A DNA stretch of 20,989 bases, from assembly GCA_041485125.1 (NCBI GenBank), contig JBGPIT010000044.1:1-20989 (forward strand), given 5' to 3'. This document shows positions 1 to 7,479 of the stretch, piece by piece. Position 1 is the first letter of the stretch, and each line of letters begins with the position of its first letter. The translations under genes and the position numbers were made by a program. Source of the DNA: JBGPIT01 sp041485125 (GTDB lineage: Bacteria; Desulfobacterota; Binatia; UTPRO1). The notes below the pieces were generated by a model. It did no database searches. It was not told the DNA's origin and saw only the letters and a program-made list of their open reading frames with translations.

Positions 1-36
1 CCGCCCGAGTCGCGCGAGCCAACCGAGTCGAAGTGA
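1..36 (+). CDS. Possible 3' end of an upstream cytochrome oxidase gene (partial)
   Basis: Frame 1 is open from the window edge to a TGA at 34-36 and would encode the tail PPESREPTESK, with G or C at nearly every third position. The next gene's Shine-Dalgarno sequence follows immediately. Subunit I commonly precedes subunit III in bacterial cox operons, so a subunit I tail is the natural guess, but eleven residues carry no diagnostic motif. A competing frame ends at TGA 51-53, overlapping the next start as GTGA. Its third-position G+C is lower, so I prefer frame 1 weakly. Confidence 0.3.
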   Translation, partial: PPESREPTESK

Positions 37-49
37 AGGAGAGGTACCC

Positions 50-673
50 GTGAGCCAAGCCGCTACGATGGATCACGCGCTCGGCGTCGAGCCCGCCGAG
101 TCGCCGCTCACCCCGGAAAGCTGGGGCAAGCTCGGGATGTGGCTCTTCCTCGCCGGCGATGCGATGTCGTTCGGTGCCTTGCTCGCCGCGTACGGCGCGA
201 TTCGCTTCAGCAGCGGCGACTGGCCGGTGCCGGCCCAGGTGCTCGGCATCCAGCTCACCGCGTTCATGACGTTTCTCCTGATCTGCAGCAGCGTCACGAT
301 GGTGAAGGGGCTCGCCGCGATTCAGCACGGCGACCGGCAAGGCCTGGTGCGCTTCCTCCTGCTCACGATCCTCGGCGGCCTGACCTTCCTCAGCATGCAG
401 GCCTACGAGTGGTCACACCTCATCCATCGGGGTATCCATCTCACCGGCAACCCGTTCGGCTCGACGCTCTTCGGCACCACGTTCTTCTGCCTGACCGGCT
501 TTCACGGCTGCCACGTCTTCGGCGGCGTGGTGTACCTCTCGTGCGTGCTGGTGCAGGCGCTGCGCGGCAAATACTCGGCGACCAACAGCAATCCGGTCGA
601 GATCGTCGCGCTCTACTGGCACTTCGTCGATCTGGTTTGGATCCTCGTCTTCACCTTCGTGTATCTCATCTGA
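50..673 (+). CDS. ctaE: Cytochrome c oxidase subunit III (heme-copper oxidase)
   Basis: This is the integral membrane subunit III of an aa3/caa3-type terminal oxidase, which stabilises the catalytic subunit I in the cytoplasmic membrane. The 207-residue protein shows five hydrophobic segments (about 28-52, 66-88, 101-119, 141-170, 184-206), matching the short five-helix bacterial form. Family hallmarks are the helix-borne Glu in QAYEW (E120), TGFHGCHVFGG (148-159) and YWHFVDLVWILVF (189-201). The GTG start is supported by AAGGAGAGG at 36-44, five bases upstream. Subunit IV begins 13 bases after the stop and an SCO protein follows, so this is the downstream half of a cox operon whose catalytic genes lie beyond the left edge. 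The coxC/ctaE naming follows convention; the family assignment itself is secure. Confidence 0.95.
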   Translation: MSQAATMDHALGVEPAESPLTPESWGKLGMWLFLAGDAMSFGALLAAYGAIRFSSGDWPVPAQVLGIQLTAFMTFLLICSSVTMVKGLAAIQHGDRQGLVRFLLLTILGGLTFLSMQAYEWSHLIHRGIHLTGNPFGSTLFGTTFFCLTGFHGCHVFGGVVYLSCVLVQALRGKYSATNSNPVEIVALYWHFVDLVWILVFTFVYLI

Positions 674-686
674 GAAAGGTCGACCG

Positions 687-1022
687 ATGGACGTCGCACA
701 CGTGGCACATCACGAAGAGCCGAACTACATCGGCGTGTTCTGGTGGTTGCTCGCGCTCACCATCCTCGAGATCGCGGTCATCTACATGCCGATCGCGCAC
801 ATGGTGATCGCGATCCTCTTGATCGGCCTCGCCCTCACCAAGGCGGCCCTGGTGGCGCTCTACTACATGCACCTCAAGTTCGAGCGGCGGACCCTCTTGG
901 TCATCGCGATGACGCCGCTCGTCCTCTGTGTGTTCCTGATCTTCATGTTGACGCCGGACCTCGGCGCGGTGCTCCGCCACTCGCCGAAGACCGAGGCGCC
1001 CGTGCACGGCGAGGGACACTAG
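687..1022 (+). CDS. ctaF: Cytochrome c oxidase subunit IV (prokaryotic COX4 family)
   Basis: A small membrane subunit of the aa3-type oxidase, 111 residues, with three hydrophobic helices at about 12-32, 38-62 and 69-93. The motif ALYYMHLKFE, just after the second helix, is typical of the prokaryotic subunit IV family. The ATG at 687 is preceded by AGAAAGG at 673-679, overlapping the stop of the subunit III gene, so the two are surely co-transcribed. The C-terminal tail is short, hydrophilic and His-containing. Subunit IV is thought to assist assembly or stability and is not catalytic. The order subunit III - subunit IV - SCO is common in bacterial oxidase operons, which supports the call beyond the short sequence. 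Confidence 0.9.
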   Translation: MDVAHVAHHEEPNYIGVFWWLLALTILEIAVIYMPIAHMVIAILLIGLALTKAALVALYYMHLKFERRTLLVIAMTPLVLCVFLIFMLTPDLGAVLRHSPKTEAPVHGEGH

Positions 1023-1029
1023 CGCCGCG

Positions 1030-1716
1030 GTGTCGTCCGCTCGCGGCACGATGGCGGTGCCGATGGGAGATCCGAGCGGCGCCCGGCGTGGCGCGGCGGC
1101 ACAACGCCTGGTCTGGGCGGCGCTCGTCGTGGCGCTCGCCGCCATCTCCGCCTTTGCCGCGTGGCAGCTCGTCTTCCGCGCCCCCGCCCTGCCCGTCTAC
1201 GGCACCGTGCCGCGCTTCGACCTCGTCGAGCGCAGCGGCCGGCCGCTCTCGTCGGACGATCTCGCCGGCAAGGTCTGGATCGCGAGCTTCATCTTCACGC
1301 GTTGCGGCGGCATCTGTCCGGCGCTGACGACGAATCTCGGTGCGCTGCTCCGCCGCTACGGTGCGTCCGGCGGGGCGCCCATCACGGCCGTTTCCGTGAG
1401 CGTCGATCCGACCAACGACGATCCGGCAACGCTGCGCGCCTACGCCACCCGCTTCGGCGCCGACGCGTTGCCGTGGCTCTTCGTCACCGGCGACCAGCGC
1501 GCGGTCGAGACGCTGGTCCGGGACGGCTTCCGTCTCGCCATCGCGGCGCTCCCGCCCGGCGAGCGGGAGAAGTCATCCGAGCCGATCACGCACAGCGACC
1601 GTCTCGTCCTCGTCGATCGCCGCCAGCAGATCCGCGGCTACTACCACGGCAACGACGCCGACGGGCTGGCCCAGCTCGAACACGACCTCGCCCGCCTCAC
1701 GCGCGCCGACGGCTGA
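1030..1716 (+). CDS. SCO1/SenC-family copper chaperone for cytochrome oxidase assembly
   Basis: A membrane-anchored thioredoxin-fold protein that delivers copper to, or reduces, the CuA site of cytochrome oxidase. Residues 27-49 form one transmembrane anchor, leaving the domain outside the cytoplasmic membrane. The copper-binding CxxxC is present as RCGGICP (C92, C96), and the third ligand His lies in THSDRLVLVD (H188), as expected for the family. The usual Pro after the first Cys is Gly here. SVDPTNDDP (124-132) is also typical. Length 228 is normal. The GTG start lies 7 bases after the subunit IV stop. In-frame ATG codons at 1051 and 1063 are alternatives with no better ribosome binding site. 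The gene ends the plus-strand oxidase operon and converges on the ABC permease gene 42 bases away. No convincing terminator is visible in that gap. Confidence 0.92.
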   Translation: MSSARGTMAVPMGDPSGARRGAAAQRLVWAALVVALAAISAFAAWQLVFRAPALPVYGTVPRFDLVERSGRPLSSDDLAGKVWIASFIFTRCGGICPALTTNLGALLRRYGASGGAPITAVSVSVDPTNDDPATLRAYATRFGADALPWLFVTGDQRAVETLVRDGFRLAIAALPPGEREKSSEPITHSDRLVLVDRRQQIRGYYHGNDADGLAQLEHDLARLTRADG

Positions 1717-1758
1717 CGTCGAGGCCGCCCGACCCGGAACGCGCGCGGCCGTCCGCTC

Positions 1759-2616
1759 TTACGACGAGCTTCGGCGCGCGACCGCGGTCGCGCCGGCGAA
1801 CGCGACGACGCAGAACGCGAGCGTCACGCCGAGCGAGAGCGCGAGCGGCGGAACCCGGCCGGCGAGGGCCGGCGCGTCGAGGTAGAGCGTCCGTCGCAAC
1901 GCGGCCATGCCGTAGGTGAGCGGGTTGACGCGCATCAGCCAGCCGAGCCAGCCCGGCGCGCCGGCGGCCGGGAAGAACGCACCCGAGAGCAACCAGATCG
2001 GCATCAAGATCATGTTCATCACCGCGTGGAACCCCTGGGTCGACTCCATCCGCCAGGCGATCACCAGGCCGAGACTGGTGAGCGCGAAGGCGACGAGCGC
2101 GATCACGAGCGTCGACGCCAGGGCGGCGGGGAGCGAGAGCGGCACGCCGACCAGCGGCGCGAGCACGAGAAAGAGGACGCCTTGGAGCACGGCAAGCGTC
2201 GTCGCGCCGAGCGCCTGCGCCAGGACGAGACTCTGCCGCGACAGCGGTGCCACGAGGACGCTCTGGAGGAAGCCGGCCTTGCGGTCCTCGACCACGGAGA
2301 TCGTCGCGAAGATCGCGGTGAAGAGCAGCACCAGGGCGATGATCCCCGGATAGAAGTACTGCAGCGCGCCGACGCCGTCGGGCGTGCCGGGCGCGTGGAA
2401 CGAGGCGGTGAAGCCGCCGCCGAGGAGAACCCAGAAGAGGAGCGGCTGCGCGAAAGCGCCGATCACGCGGCTCCGCTGCCGGACGAAGCGCACGATCTCG
2501 CGCCACCAGAGCGCCACGACGGCCGCCGCGCCGCCGCCCGCGCGCGCCGTCGCCGATGCACGGCGCGCGTCGGCGGCAGCGTCCATGCCGTGGCGTTGCA
2601 CCGCCGGCGCGCTCAT
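1759..2616 (-). CDS. ABC-2 type transporter permease
   Basis: Membrane component of an ABC exporter of the DrrB/NodJ type, 285 residues. A cytoplasmic N-terminus leads into WWREIVRFVRQRSRVIGAF, then six hydrophobic helices. The family C-terminal signature is clear: PIWLLSGAFFPAAG followed by RVNPLTYGMAALR. An in-frame ATG 21 bases upstream exists, but the start at 2616 gives an ATGA overlap with the stop of the ATPase gene and is preceded by GAGGACGAG, so I chose it. It pairs with the ATPase just upstream. The substrate cannot be read from the sequence. Proximity to cytochrome oxidase genes hints at a role in respiratory-chain or heme/copper assembly, but drug or lipid export is equally possible. 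Confidence 0.9.
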   Translation of the reverse strand: MSAPAVQRHGMDAAADARRASATARAGGGAAAVVALWWREIVRFVRQRSRVIGAFAQPLLFWVLLGGGFTASFHAPGTPDGVGALQYFYPGIIALVLLFTAIFATISVVEDRKAGFLQSVLVAPLSRQSLVLAQALGATTLAVLQGVLFLVLAPLVGVPLSLPAALASTLVIALVAFALTSLGLVIAWRMESTQGFHAVMNMILMPIWLLSGAFFPAAGAPGWLGWLMRVNPLTYGMAALRRTLYLDAPALAGRVPPLALSLGVTLAFCVVAFAGATAVARRSSS

Positions 2617-3578
2617 GACGGCTCGTCCTCGCTCCAAAAGCGATGGCCGGTGAGATGCACGAACACGTCCTCGAGCGTCGGCTTGCCGAAGGTGACCGAG
2701 CGCACCTCGGTCGGGAACGCGTCGGCGAGATCGCGCGCGAACTCGTGCGCACGCGGCAACTCGATGCGGAGCTTGCCGTCGACCAGGACCGGCTCACAGC
2801 GGAAGCGCTGGCGGATGAGGCGCTGCAAACGCTCGGGATCGTCGGCCTGCACGACGATGACGTCGCCGCCGATCTGCGACTTCAGTCCGTCCGGCGTGCC
2901 GATGGCGACCAGTGCCCCGCGGTGGATGAAGCCGACCCGGTCGCAGCGCTCGGCCTCGTCCATGTCGTGGGTGGTGAGGACCACCGTGACGCCTTCGCTG
3001 TCGCGCAGGTGGACGAGGTACTGGAGGAAGTCGCGTCGCGTGCCGGGATCGAGGCCGGTGCTGGGCTCGTCGAGCAGCACCAGCTCGGGCGCGTGCAAGA
3101 GGCCCTTGGCGAGCTCGGCGCGGCGCGCGAGGCCGCCGGACAAGGTCTCGACCCGATCGCCGGCGCGTTCCGAGAGGCCGAGCCGGCGCAGCGCGAGAGC
3201 GATGCGCTCACGCAGCTCCGCCCCCCGGAGGCCATAGAGCACGCCGTGGATGCGGAGGTTCTCGGTGACGGTCAGCTTGCCGTCGAGGCCGGGATGCTGG
3301 AACACGACCCCGAGCCGGCTGCGGACGGCGAAGGGCGCGCGCCGGACGTCCTCGCCGAAGATGGTGACGGTGCCCGTCTGCGGCGGGACCAAGGTCGCGA
3401 GGACCTTGAAGAGCGTCGTCTTGCCGCCGCCGTTCGGGCCGAGCAGCCCGAACATCTCGCCGCGCTCGATCTCGAGATCGATGCCGTCGAGGGCCTTGCG
3501 CGTGCCGTACGCGTGCGAGAGCCCGCACACCACGACCGCCGGTGGCGTCGGCATGGGTGCGGGCCGCGCCGCGGTCAT
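2613..3578 (-). CDS. ABC transporter ATP-binding protein (DrrA-like)
   Basis: ATPase partner of the downstream ABC-2 permease, 321 residues. Walker A is GPNGGGKT (47-54), the Q-loop Gln is in VFQHPGLD (Q94), the signature is LSGGL (146-150), Walker B is LVLLDEPSTGLDP (167-178 region; D170, E171) and the H-loop is TTHDMDEAE (H204). After about residue 235 there is a C-terminal extension typical of DrrA/CcmA-like ATPases. Leu in place of Gln in the signature is common in this branch. An open frame continues upstream to 3692, but the ATG at 3578 forms an ATGA overlap with the DUF983 stop and has GAGGG upstream, so the longer form is rejected. It ends in another ATGA overlap with the permease, so three genes are translationally coupled. 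Confidence 0.93.
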   Translation of the reverse strand: MTAARPAPMPTPPAVVVCGLSHAYGTRKALDGIDLEIERGEMFGLLGPNGGGKTTLFKVLATLVPPQTGTVTIFGEDVRRAPFAVRSRLGVVFQHPGLDGKLTVTENLRIHGVLYGLRGAELRERIALALRRLGLSERAGDRVETLSGGLARRAELAKGLLHAPELVLLDEPSTGLDPGTRRDFLQYLVHLRDSEGVTVVLTTHDMDEAERCDRVGFIHRGALVAIGTPDGLKSQIGGDVIVVQADDPERLQRLIRQRFRCEPVLVDGKLRIELPRAHEFARDLADAFPTEVRSVTFGKPTLEDVFVHLTGHRFWSEDEPS

Positions 3579-3952
3579 CGCGTCCCTCGCGGACCGAGAG
3601 GCTCGGGATTGAAGAGATACTCGAGGCTCAGCCACAGGCTCCGCGAGTAGCGGAAGAAGAACAGCGGGAACGCGATGCCCCAGATCCCCCACATGATGAT
3701 CTGTGCGGTGAGGCTCAGATCGGTGTACGCATCCAGTATGAGAAACCCGGTGACCGCGACCACGACCGTCGCCGCGTAGTTCACGTAGATGGCGCCGACG
3801 TAGTAACCCTGCTCGCGCTCGAACAACAAGCCGCAGCCCACACAGCGTTCATGCATCGTGAACGGGCCTTGGAACAGCGGTGCGTCGCCGCAACGTGGGC
3901 AGCGGAGGCGTAGGCCGTGGCGCATGATGCGCGCTATCTCTCGGGGCTGCAT
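3575..3952 (-). CDS. DUF983 family zinc-ribbon membrane protein
   Basis: A small membrane protein of the DUF983 family, with a short zinc-ribbon followed by two transmembrane helices. CPRCG and CVGCG, about 20 residues apart, form the four-Cys ribbon. Family-typical GYYVGAIYVNY follows, then two helices (roughly 60-80 and 85-103 from this start). Function is not established; related genes are often found near cytochrome oxidase genes, as here. Translation start is uncertain: ATG 3952 gives a natural N-terminus (MQPREIARIM), but ATG 3970, GTG 3985 and ATG 3925 are possible and none has a strong Shine-Dalgarno. It is the first gene of a three-gene unit with the ABC ATPase and permease, and is divergent from the histidine kinase gene. 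Confidence 0.85.
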   Translation of the reverse strand: MQPREIARIMRHGLRLRCPRCGDAPLFQGPFTMHERCVGCGLLFEREQGYYVGAIYVNYAATVVVAVTGFLILDAYTDLSLTAQIIMWGIWGIAFPLFFFRYSRSLWLSLEYLFNPEPLGPRGTR

Positions 3953-4134
3953 GCACGAAGCGGCCGCCATCCTGCCACAGGGCACCCCACCCGGCTAGGA
4001 GGTGCGGTTCGCCATGAGCGATGGGAACGAAGGTGGGAGGCGGGATCGGCACGCGCCGCGCGCGTCGACGGTGGGCGAGGCGGTGCGGATCGTCTGCGCC
4101 GCGTCTCGGGGAGGCTTTTCGCGGCAGGATTTGC

Positions 4135-4164
4135 TTGACGCTCGCGATGGGCGCTGGCTACACT
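4135..4164 (+). promoter_or_regulatory. Sigma70-type promoter for the histidine kinase gene
   Basis: TTGACG at 4135-4140 and TACACT at 4159-4164 are separated by 18 bases, close to the housekeeping consensus. A transcript would start near 4171 and leave a leader of about 37 bases before the ATG at 4208. No strong Shine-Dalgarno is visible in that leader. Found by eye, not tested. Confidence 0.5.
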
Positions 4165-4207
4165 GCCGCGTGTTCCGGCGATTCGTCGTCGACCGCCCCA
4201 TCGCGTC

Positions 4208-5359
4208 ATGCGCCTCGATCCGTTCTCATCCGCCCCCGACATCGACAAGCTCGATCAGATCGTCCGTCTGAACGAGATGCTGCTCTCCTCCGAGGCGCCG
4301 ACGCACGAGATCGCGATGCGCGTCTGTCAGTCGGCGGTACATGCGGTCGGCGTCGCGGATGCGCGCCTGGTGGCGCTACCGGGTGACGGCACGACCACGG
4401 TCGTCGCGCAGTACGGACGGGCGACGTTTCCGGAGCTTCCCGCCGACACGCTCGCGCGCGCGCTCGCAGCGGGCATGCCGGCGTTGCTCGAGGATACCGT
4501 CCCCGCCGTTCTCGACGTTCCGCTTCGTTGCGAGGGCGGCAGCATGCTGCTGCAGCTACTCGCCGGTGGCGCCGCCTTCACGCTCGAGCAGATCGAGATG
4601 GCCCGCTACGTCGGCTCGCTCGCCGTCGCCGCCTTCCGGCAACGCGGCGCGCGCAGCAAGCTCGCGCGCGCGGTCGAGGCGCGCTCGGAGGTGCTGATCG
4701 CGCTCGCGCACGACCTCCGCACACCCCTCAACGCCGTCATCGGCTACACCCAGCTTTTGATGGAGGACAGCTACGGGCCGTGCAACGAGGCGCAGCGCGA
4801 CGTCCTCGGGACGATCGAGCGCCAAGCGCTCGATCTCCTCTCGATGCTGGGCGGGGCGCTCGACATGGCGCGCCTCGACGCCGAGAGCGAGCCGCCGAGG
4901 CAGGACGAGTTCTCGCTCGACGAGGTCTTGCGCGAGCTCTGCACTGGCGCGTCGGCGCGGCGGGCCCAGAACGGCGTGCGCCTCGCCTGGTCGGTCGATC
5001 CCGCCATGCCGCCGATCCGCAGCGACCGCTTCCGGGTGCGACAGATCCTACAGAACCTGGTCGAGAACGCGCTCCGCTTCACTGATCACGGCGACGTCTC
5101 GGTCGACGCGCTGCCGCACCAAGGCGGCGTGCGCCTGATCGTCTCCGACACCGGTACCGGCATCGAGCGCGCGCAGCTCCCCTATCTCTTCGAGCCGTTC
5201 CGGGCGGGCGGCAGCGAGCGCAGTGGCACCGGCTGCGGGCTCTATCTCGTGAAGCGCTTCAGCGAGAGCCTGGGCGGCCGCGTCGCCGTCGACAGCACCC
5301 CGGGCATCGGCACGCGCTTCACGGTCGACCTACCGCAAGGCGGCGCCGCGACCCTCTGA
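4208..5359 (+). CDS. Orphan sensor histidine kinase (GAF-like/HisKA/HATPase)
   Basis: A probably soluble two-component sensor kinase of 383 residues: no signal peptide or transmembrane helix is evident. Residues about 15-145 look like a degenerate GAF sensor domain. HisKA follows, with the phosphoacceptor H168 in AHDLRTPLNAVIGY. The ATPase domain has an N-box (RQILQNLVENALRF; N283, N287), G1 (SDTGTGIE, 313-320), F-box (LFEPF) and G2 (GTGCGLYLVKRF). All catalytic motifs look intact. No response regulator lies within the window on either side, so it must act through a distant partner. The start ATG has a weak ribosome site, but a good promoter lies 44-73 bases upstream. The signal sensed is unknown. 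The HDLRTPLNAV motif places it among the common HisKA-type kinases. Confidence 0.92.
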   Translation: MRLDPFSSAPDIDKLDQIVRLNEMLLSSEAPTHEIAMRVCQSAVHAVGVADARLVALPGDGTTTVVAQYGRATFPELPADTLARALAAGMPALLEDTVPAVLDVPLRCEGGSMLLQLLAGGAAFTLEQIEMARYVGSLAVAAFRQRGARSKLARAVEARSEVLIALAHDLRTPLNAVIGYTQLLMEDSYGPCNEAQRDVLGTIERQALDLLSMLGGALDMARLDAESEPPRQDEFSLDEVLRELCTGASARRAQNGVRLAWSVDPAMPPIRSDRFRVRQILQNLVENALRFTDHGDVSVDALPHQGGVRLIVSDTGTGIERAQLPYLFEPFRAGGSERSGTGCGLYLVKRFSESLGGRVAVDSTPGIGTRFTVDLPQGGAATL

Positions 5360-5412
5360 TCCGCGCGGCGCGACCACACGGCGCGACCGTCACACCAACG
5401 ACCGAGTTCATG

Positions 5413-5428
5413 ACCGGCCTGCGCCGGT
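5413..5428 (+). terminator. Weak hairpin after the histidine kinase gene
   Basis: ACCGGC and GCCGGT form a 6-bp perfect stem with the 4-base loop CTGC, 54 bases after the kinase stop. No T-run follows on the plus strand, so intrinsic termination is doubtful. It may be only a transcript-end hairpin. Confidence 0.25.
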
Positions 5429-5463
5429 GCGCGAGCATCGCTCTGCCGGCCCCAAAACGCAAA

Positions 5464-5496
5464 AGCGCCGCCCGACGCGGATGGTCGGGCGGCGCT
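5464..5496 (-). terminator. Strong intrinsic terminator of the secreted-protein gene
   Basis: A perfect 13-bp inverted repeat (AGCGCCGCCCGAC / GTCGGGCGGCGCT) surrounds a 7-base loop, 35 bases beyond the stop at 5532. Read on the minus strand, the stem is followed by TTTTGCGTTTT (5464 down to 5454), giving the T-rich tail of an intrinsic terminator. On the plus strand the following bases are not T-rich, so it mainly serves the minus-strand gene. Confidence 0.8.
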
Positions 5497-5531
5497 CCTG
5501 GTCTTGCTCGCGGTTCCGAACGGCTGTGACG

Positions 5532-7352
5532 CTACGGCGTCACGTGCAGCGTCGCGTTGCCTCCCGACGTCGACGAGCTGATGCCCGTCGCGGGGTCCGT
5601 CGCGGAGATCGTCGCGTCGCCGGGGCCGACGGCGTTCACCAGGCTCTTGTTGCCGGCCGTGTTGGTGGCGACGGCGATGTTGGTGTCGCTCGAGCTGTAC
5701 GTCAGCTGTTGGGTCAGGTTCGCCGTCGTGCCGCCGGCGTAGTGTCCGGTCGCGGCATAGGTCTCGGCGCCGTTCACCGCTTTGATCGACGACGAGGGTG
5801 CGAGTGTGATGCTCTGCAAGGCGCCGCGCACCGTGAGGGTTGCGTTCTCGCCGGGGCCGGTGGTGACGCCGGTCGCGGTATCGGTGGCGTTGATCGTGGT
5901 GGTGCCGGCCGCGACCGCGTCGATACGCGAACGGTCGCCGACGTCGTTCGGTGCCGTTGCCACCGCGGGAGTGGTCGAGGTGTAGGTCACCTGCTGGGTG
6001 ATGTTCTGCGTCGTCCCGCCGGCGTAGTGGCCGGTCGCGGTGAAGCGCTGCGACTCGCCGGGGTTCTTCGTCGCCGTCGAGGGTGCGAGCGTGATGCTCT
6101 GGAGCGCGCCCATGACGTTGAAAGTCGCGTCGCTGTTCGACGCGGTCGAGGTGAGGCCGGTCGCGGGGTCGGTCGCCTTGATCGTGACACTGCCGGGCGC
6201 GACGCCGGTGGCGCGGCCGCGGGTGCCGTCGGTATTGCTGATCGTCGCCACCGCCGTGTCGCTCGATGACCACGTCACCAGCTGCGTGTAGTTCTGCATC
6301 GCGCTGTTGATGTACTCGGCGGTAGCGGTGAAGTTGCCGGTGCCGCCGACGATGACGGTGCGGCTCGCCGGGCTCACGTGCAGGGCGATTGGCGTGCCGA
6401 CCGGCGTGGGCGTCGGTGCGGTCGAGGTGACCGTCGGTGTCGGGGTCGCGCTCAAGGTCGGTGACGCGGTCTTGGTCGGCGTGGGGGTCGTGGTTCGCGT
6501 GGGGGTCGGCGTCGCGGGCACGATCGTCGCCTCGCTGAGCGAGGGCACGCAGAGGTCCTCGAGCTTGGTGAGGCTCAGCACCTCGTTGCCGAACTGGTTG
6601 CGGGTCGACACCGCGGTCTTCACGAACTCCGGCTGGCGGACCTCGGTGCGCGCGAGCTTCGCCTGGTAGCACACCAGATGACCGTCGTGCGTCGGCGCCG
6701 TCGGGTCCTCGCCGTTCTTGTCGGCGGGATTGCAGACGCGTGTCGGCCGGCGCACGTCGATGACGCGCGTGCCGAACTGATCCTGGACGGTGACTTGGCG
6801 GCGCGTGAAGGTCGGGAACGGCGGGCTGCCGACGGGCGCGACGGGGACCTTGGCGCGATAGCACTTGAAGTGGTCGACCGTGTTGGCACCGAGCACCGGC
6901 GCGCCGCCGGTGCCGGTCGCCTGCGACGACGGCACCAGCAGGCGATCCTCTTTCCCGATCCGCAGCACCAGCTCGCCGAACTGGTTGGTGACGTGGGTGA
7001 GGGCGCCGGTATACGGCTTCGGCTGCGGCGGGCGCGCGCGCGTCGCCACTGCCTGGTAGCCCTCGAGGCGCGTGACGGGATCGTTCACGCCCTCGCCGTT
7101 CTTGTCGGCGGGATTGCAGACGCTTATGGGCTTCTGGAGATCCAGCTTGTGCAGGTCCTCGGCCTGCGCAGTGCTGAACTCGTCGACGACCACGTCGCCG
7201 GTACGGGAAACGAAGCTCGGGAACGGCGGATTCGCCTTGATAGGCTTGGCTCGGTAGCAGAGGAAGTGATCTCCCGGAATCGGCTGCGCGCCTCCGACCG
7301 TGGCGAGGAAGGCGGATGCGAGCACGACGATTGCGGCGACATGGTTCTTCAT
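5532..7352 (-). CDS. Secreted protein A: duplicated Cys/PADKNGE domain plus three Ig-like repeats
   Basis: A secreted or surface protein of 606 residues. The N-terminus (about 1-22, MKNHVAAIVVLASAFLATVG) is a signal peptide. Residues 28-142 and 160-271 are two copies of one domain: each opens with DHF-CYRAK, has a V-DxF segment, then C-PADKNGE (79-87, 207-215), a YQAK-type strand, an NQFG motif and a closing VPS. A Thr/Pro linker (about 279-321) leads to three bacterial Ig-like (BIG_2-type) repeats of about 95 residues, recognisable by GNFTATAEY-like and ATGHYAGGTT-like strands. The ATG at 7352 has GGAGG six bases upstream; an upstream in-frame start would spoil the signal peptide. I cannot assign a function. 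DKNGE resembles a calcium-binding loop, but that is speculation. It is a paralogue of the next gene upstream and is followed by a strong terminator. Confidence 0.85.
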   Translation of the reverse strand: MKNHVAAIVVLASAFLATVGGAQPIPGDHFLCYRAKPIKANPPFPSFVSRTGDVVVDEFSTAQAEDLHKLDLQKPISVCNPADKNGEGVNDPVTRLEGYQAVATRARPPQPKPYTGALTHVTNQFGELVLRIGKEDRLLVPSSQATGTGGAPVLGANTVDHFKCYRAKVPVAPVGSPPFPTFTRRQVTVQDQFGTRVIDVRRPTRVCNPADKNGEDPTAPTHDGHLVCYQAKLARTEVRQPEFVKTAVSTRNQFGNEVLSLTKLEDLCVPSLSEATIVPATPTPTRTTTPTPTKTASPTLSATPTPTVTSTAPTPTPVGTPIALHVSPASRTVIVGGTGNFTATAEYINSAMQNYTQLVTWSSSDTAVATISNTDGTRGRATGVAPGSVTIKATDPATGLTSTASNSDATFNVMGALQSITLAPSTATKNPGESQRFTATGHYAGGTTQNITQQVTYTSTTPAVATAPNDVGDRSRIDAVAAGTTTINATDTATGVTTGPGENATLTVRGALQSITLAPSSSIKAVNGAETYAATGHYAGGTTANLTQQLTYSSSDTNIAVATNTAGNKSLVNAVGPGDATISATDPATGISSSTSGGNATLHVTP

Positions 7353-7479
7353 TTCAGACCTCCGGTGGAACAGGTTTAAGCTCACCTGGGACTCGTCCGT
7401 GGGTCCCGTGATGTGCGTCTCGGCTCTCCGGCGCCTCGCAGCGCCATTCGGTTGATGAGTCTCGCCCCGGCCTCCGCGT

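Noticed and set aside
1723..1750. Inverted repeat GGCCGC/GCGGCC between the convergent SCO and permease genes
   Set aside because: Six-base stem with a 16-base loop and no T-run; too weak to call a terminator.
2026..3237. Long plus-strand frames opposite the ABC transporter genes
   Set aside because: Low-complexity Arg/Glu-rich translations without motifs; the minus-strand genes carry all ABC motifs.
2613..3578. LSGGL instead of LSGGQ and GPNGGGKT instead of GPNGAGKT in the ABC ATPase
   Set aside because: Both variants occur in DrrA-like ATPases and do not suggest loss of function.
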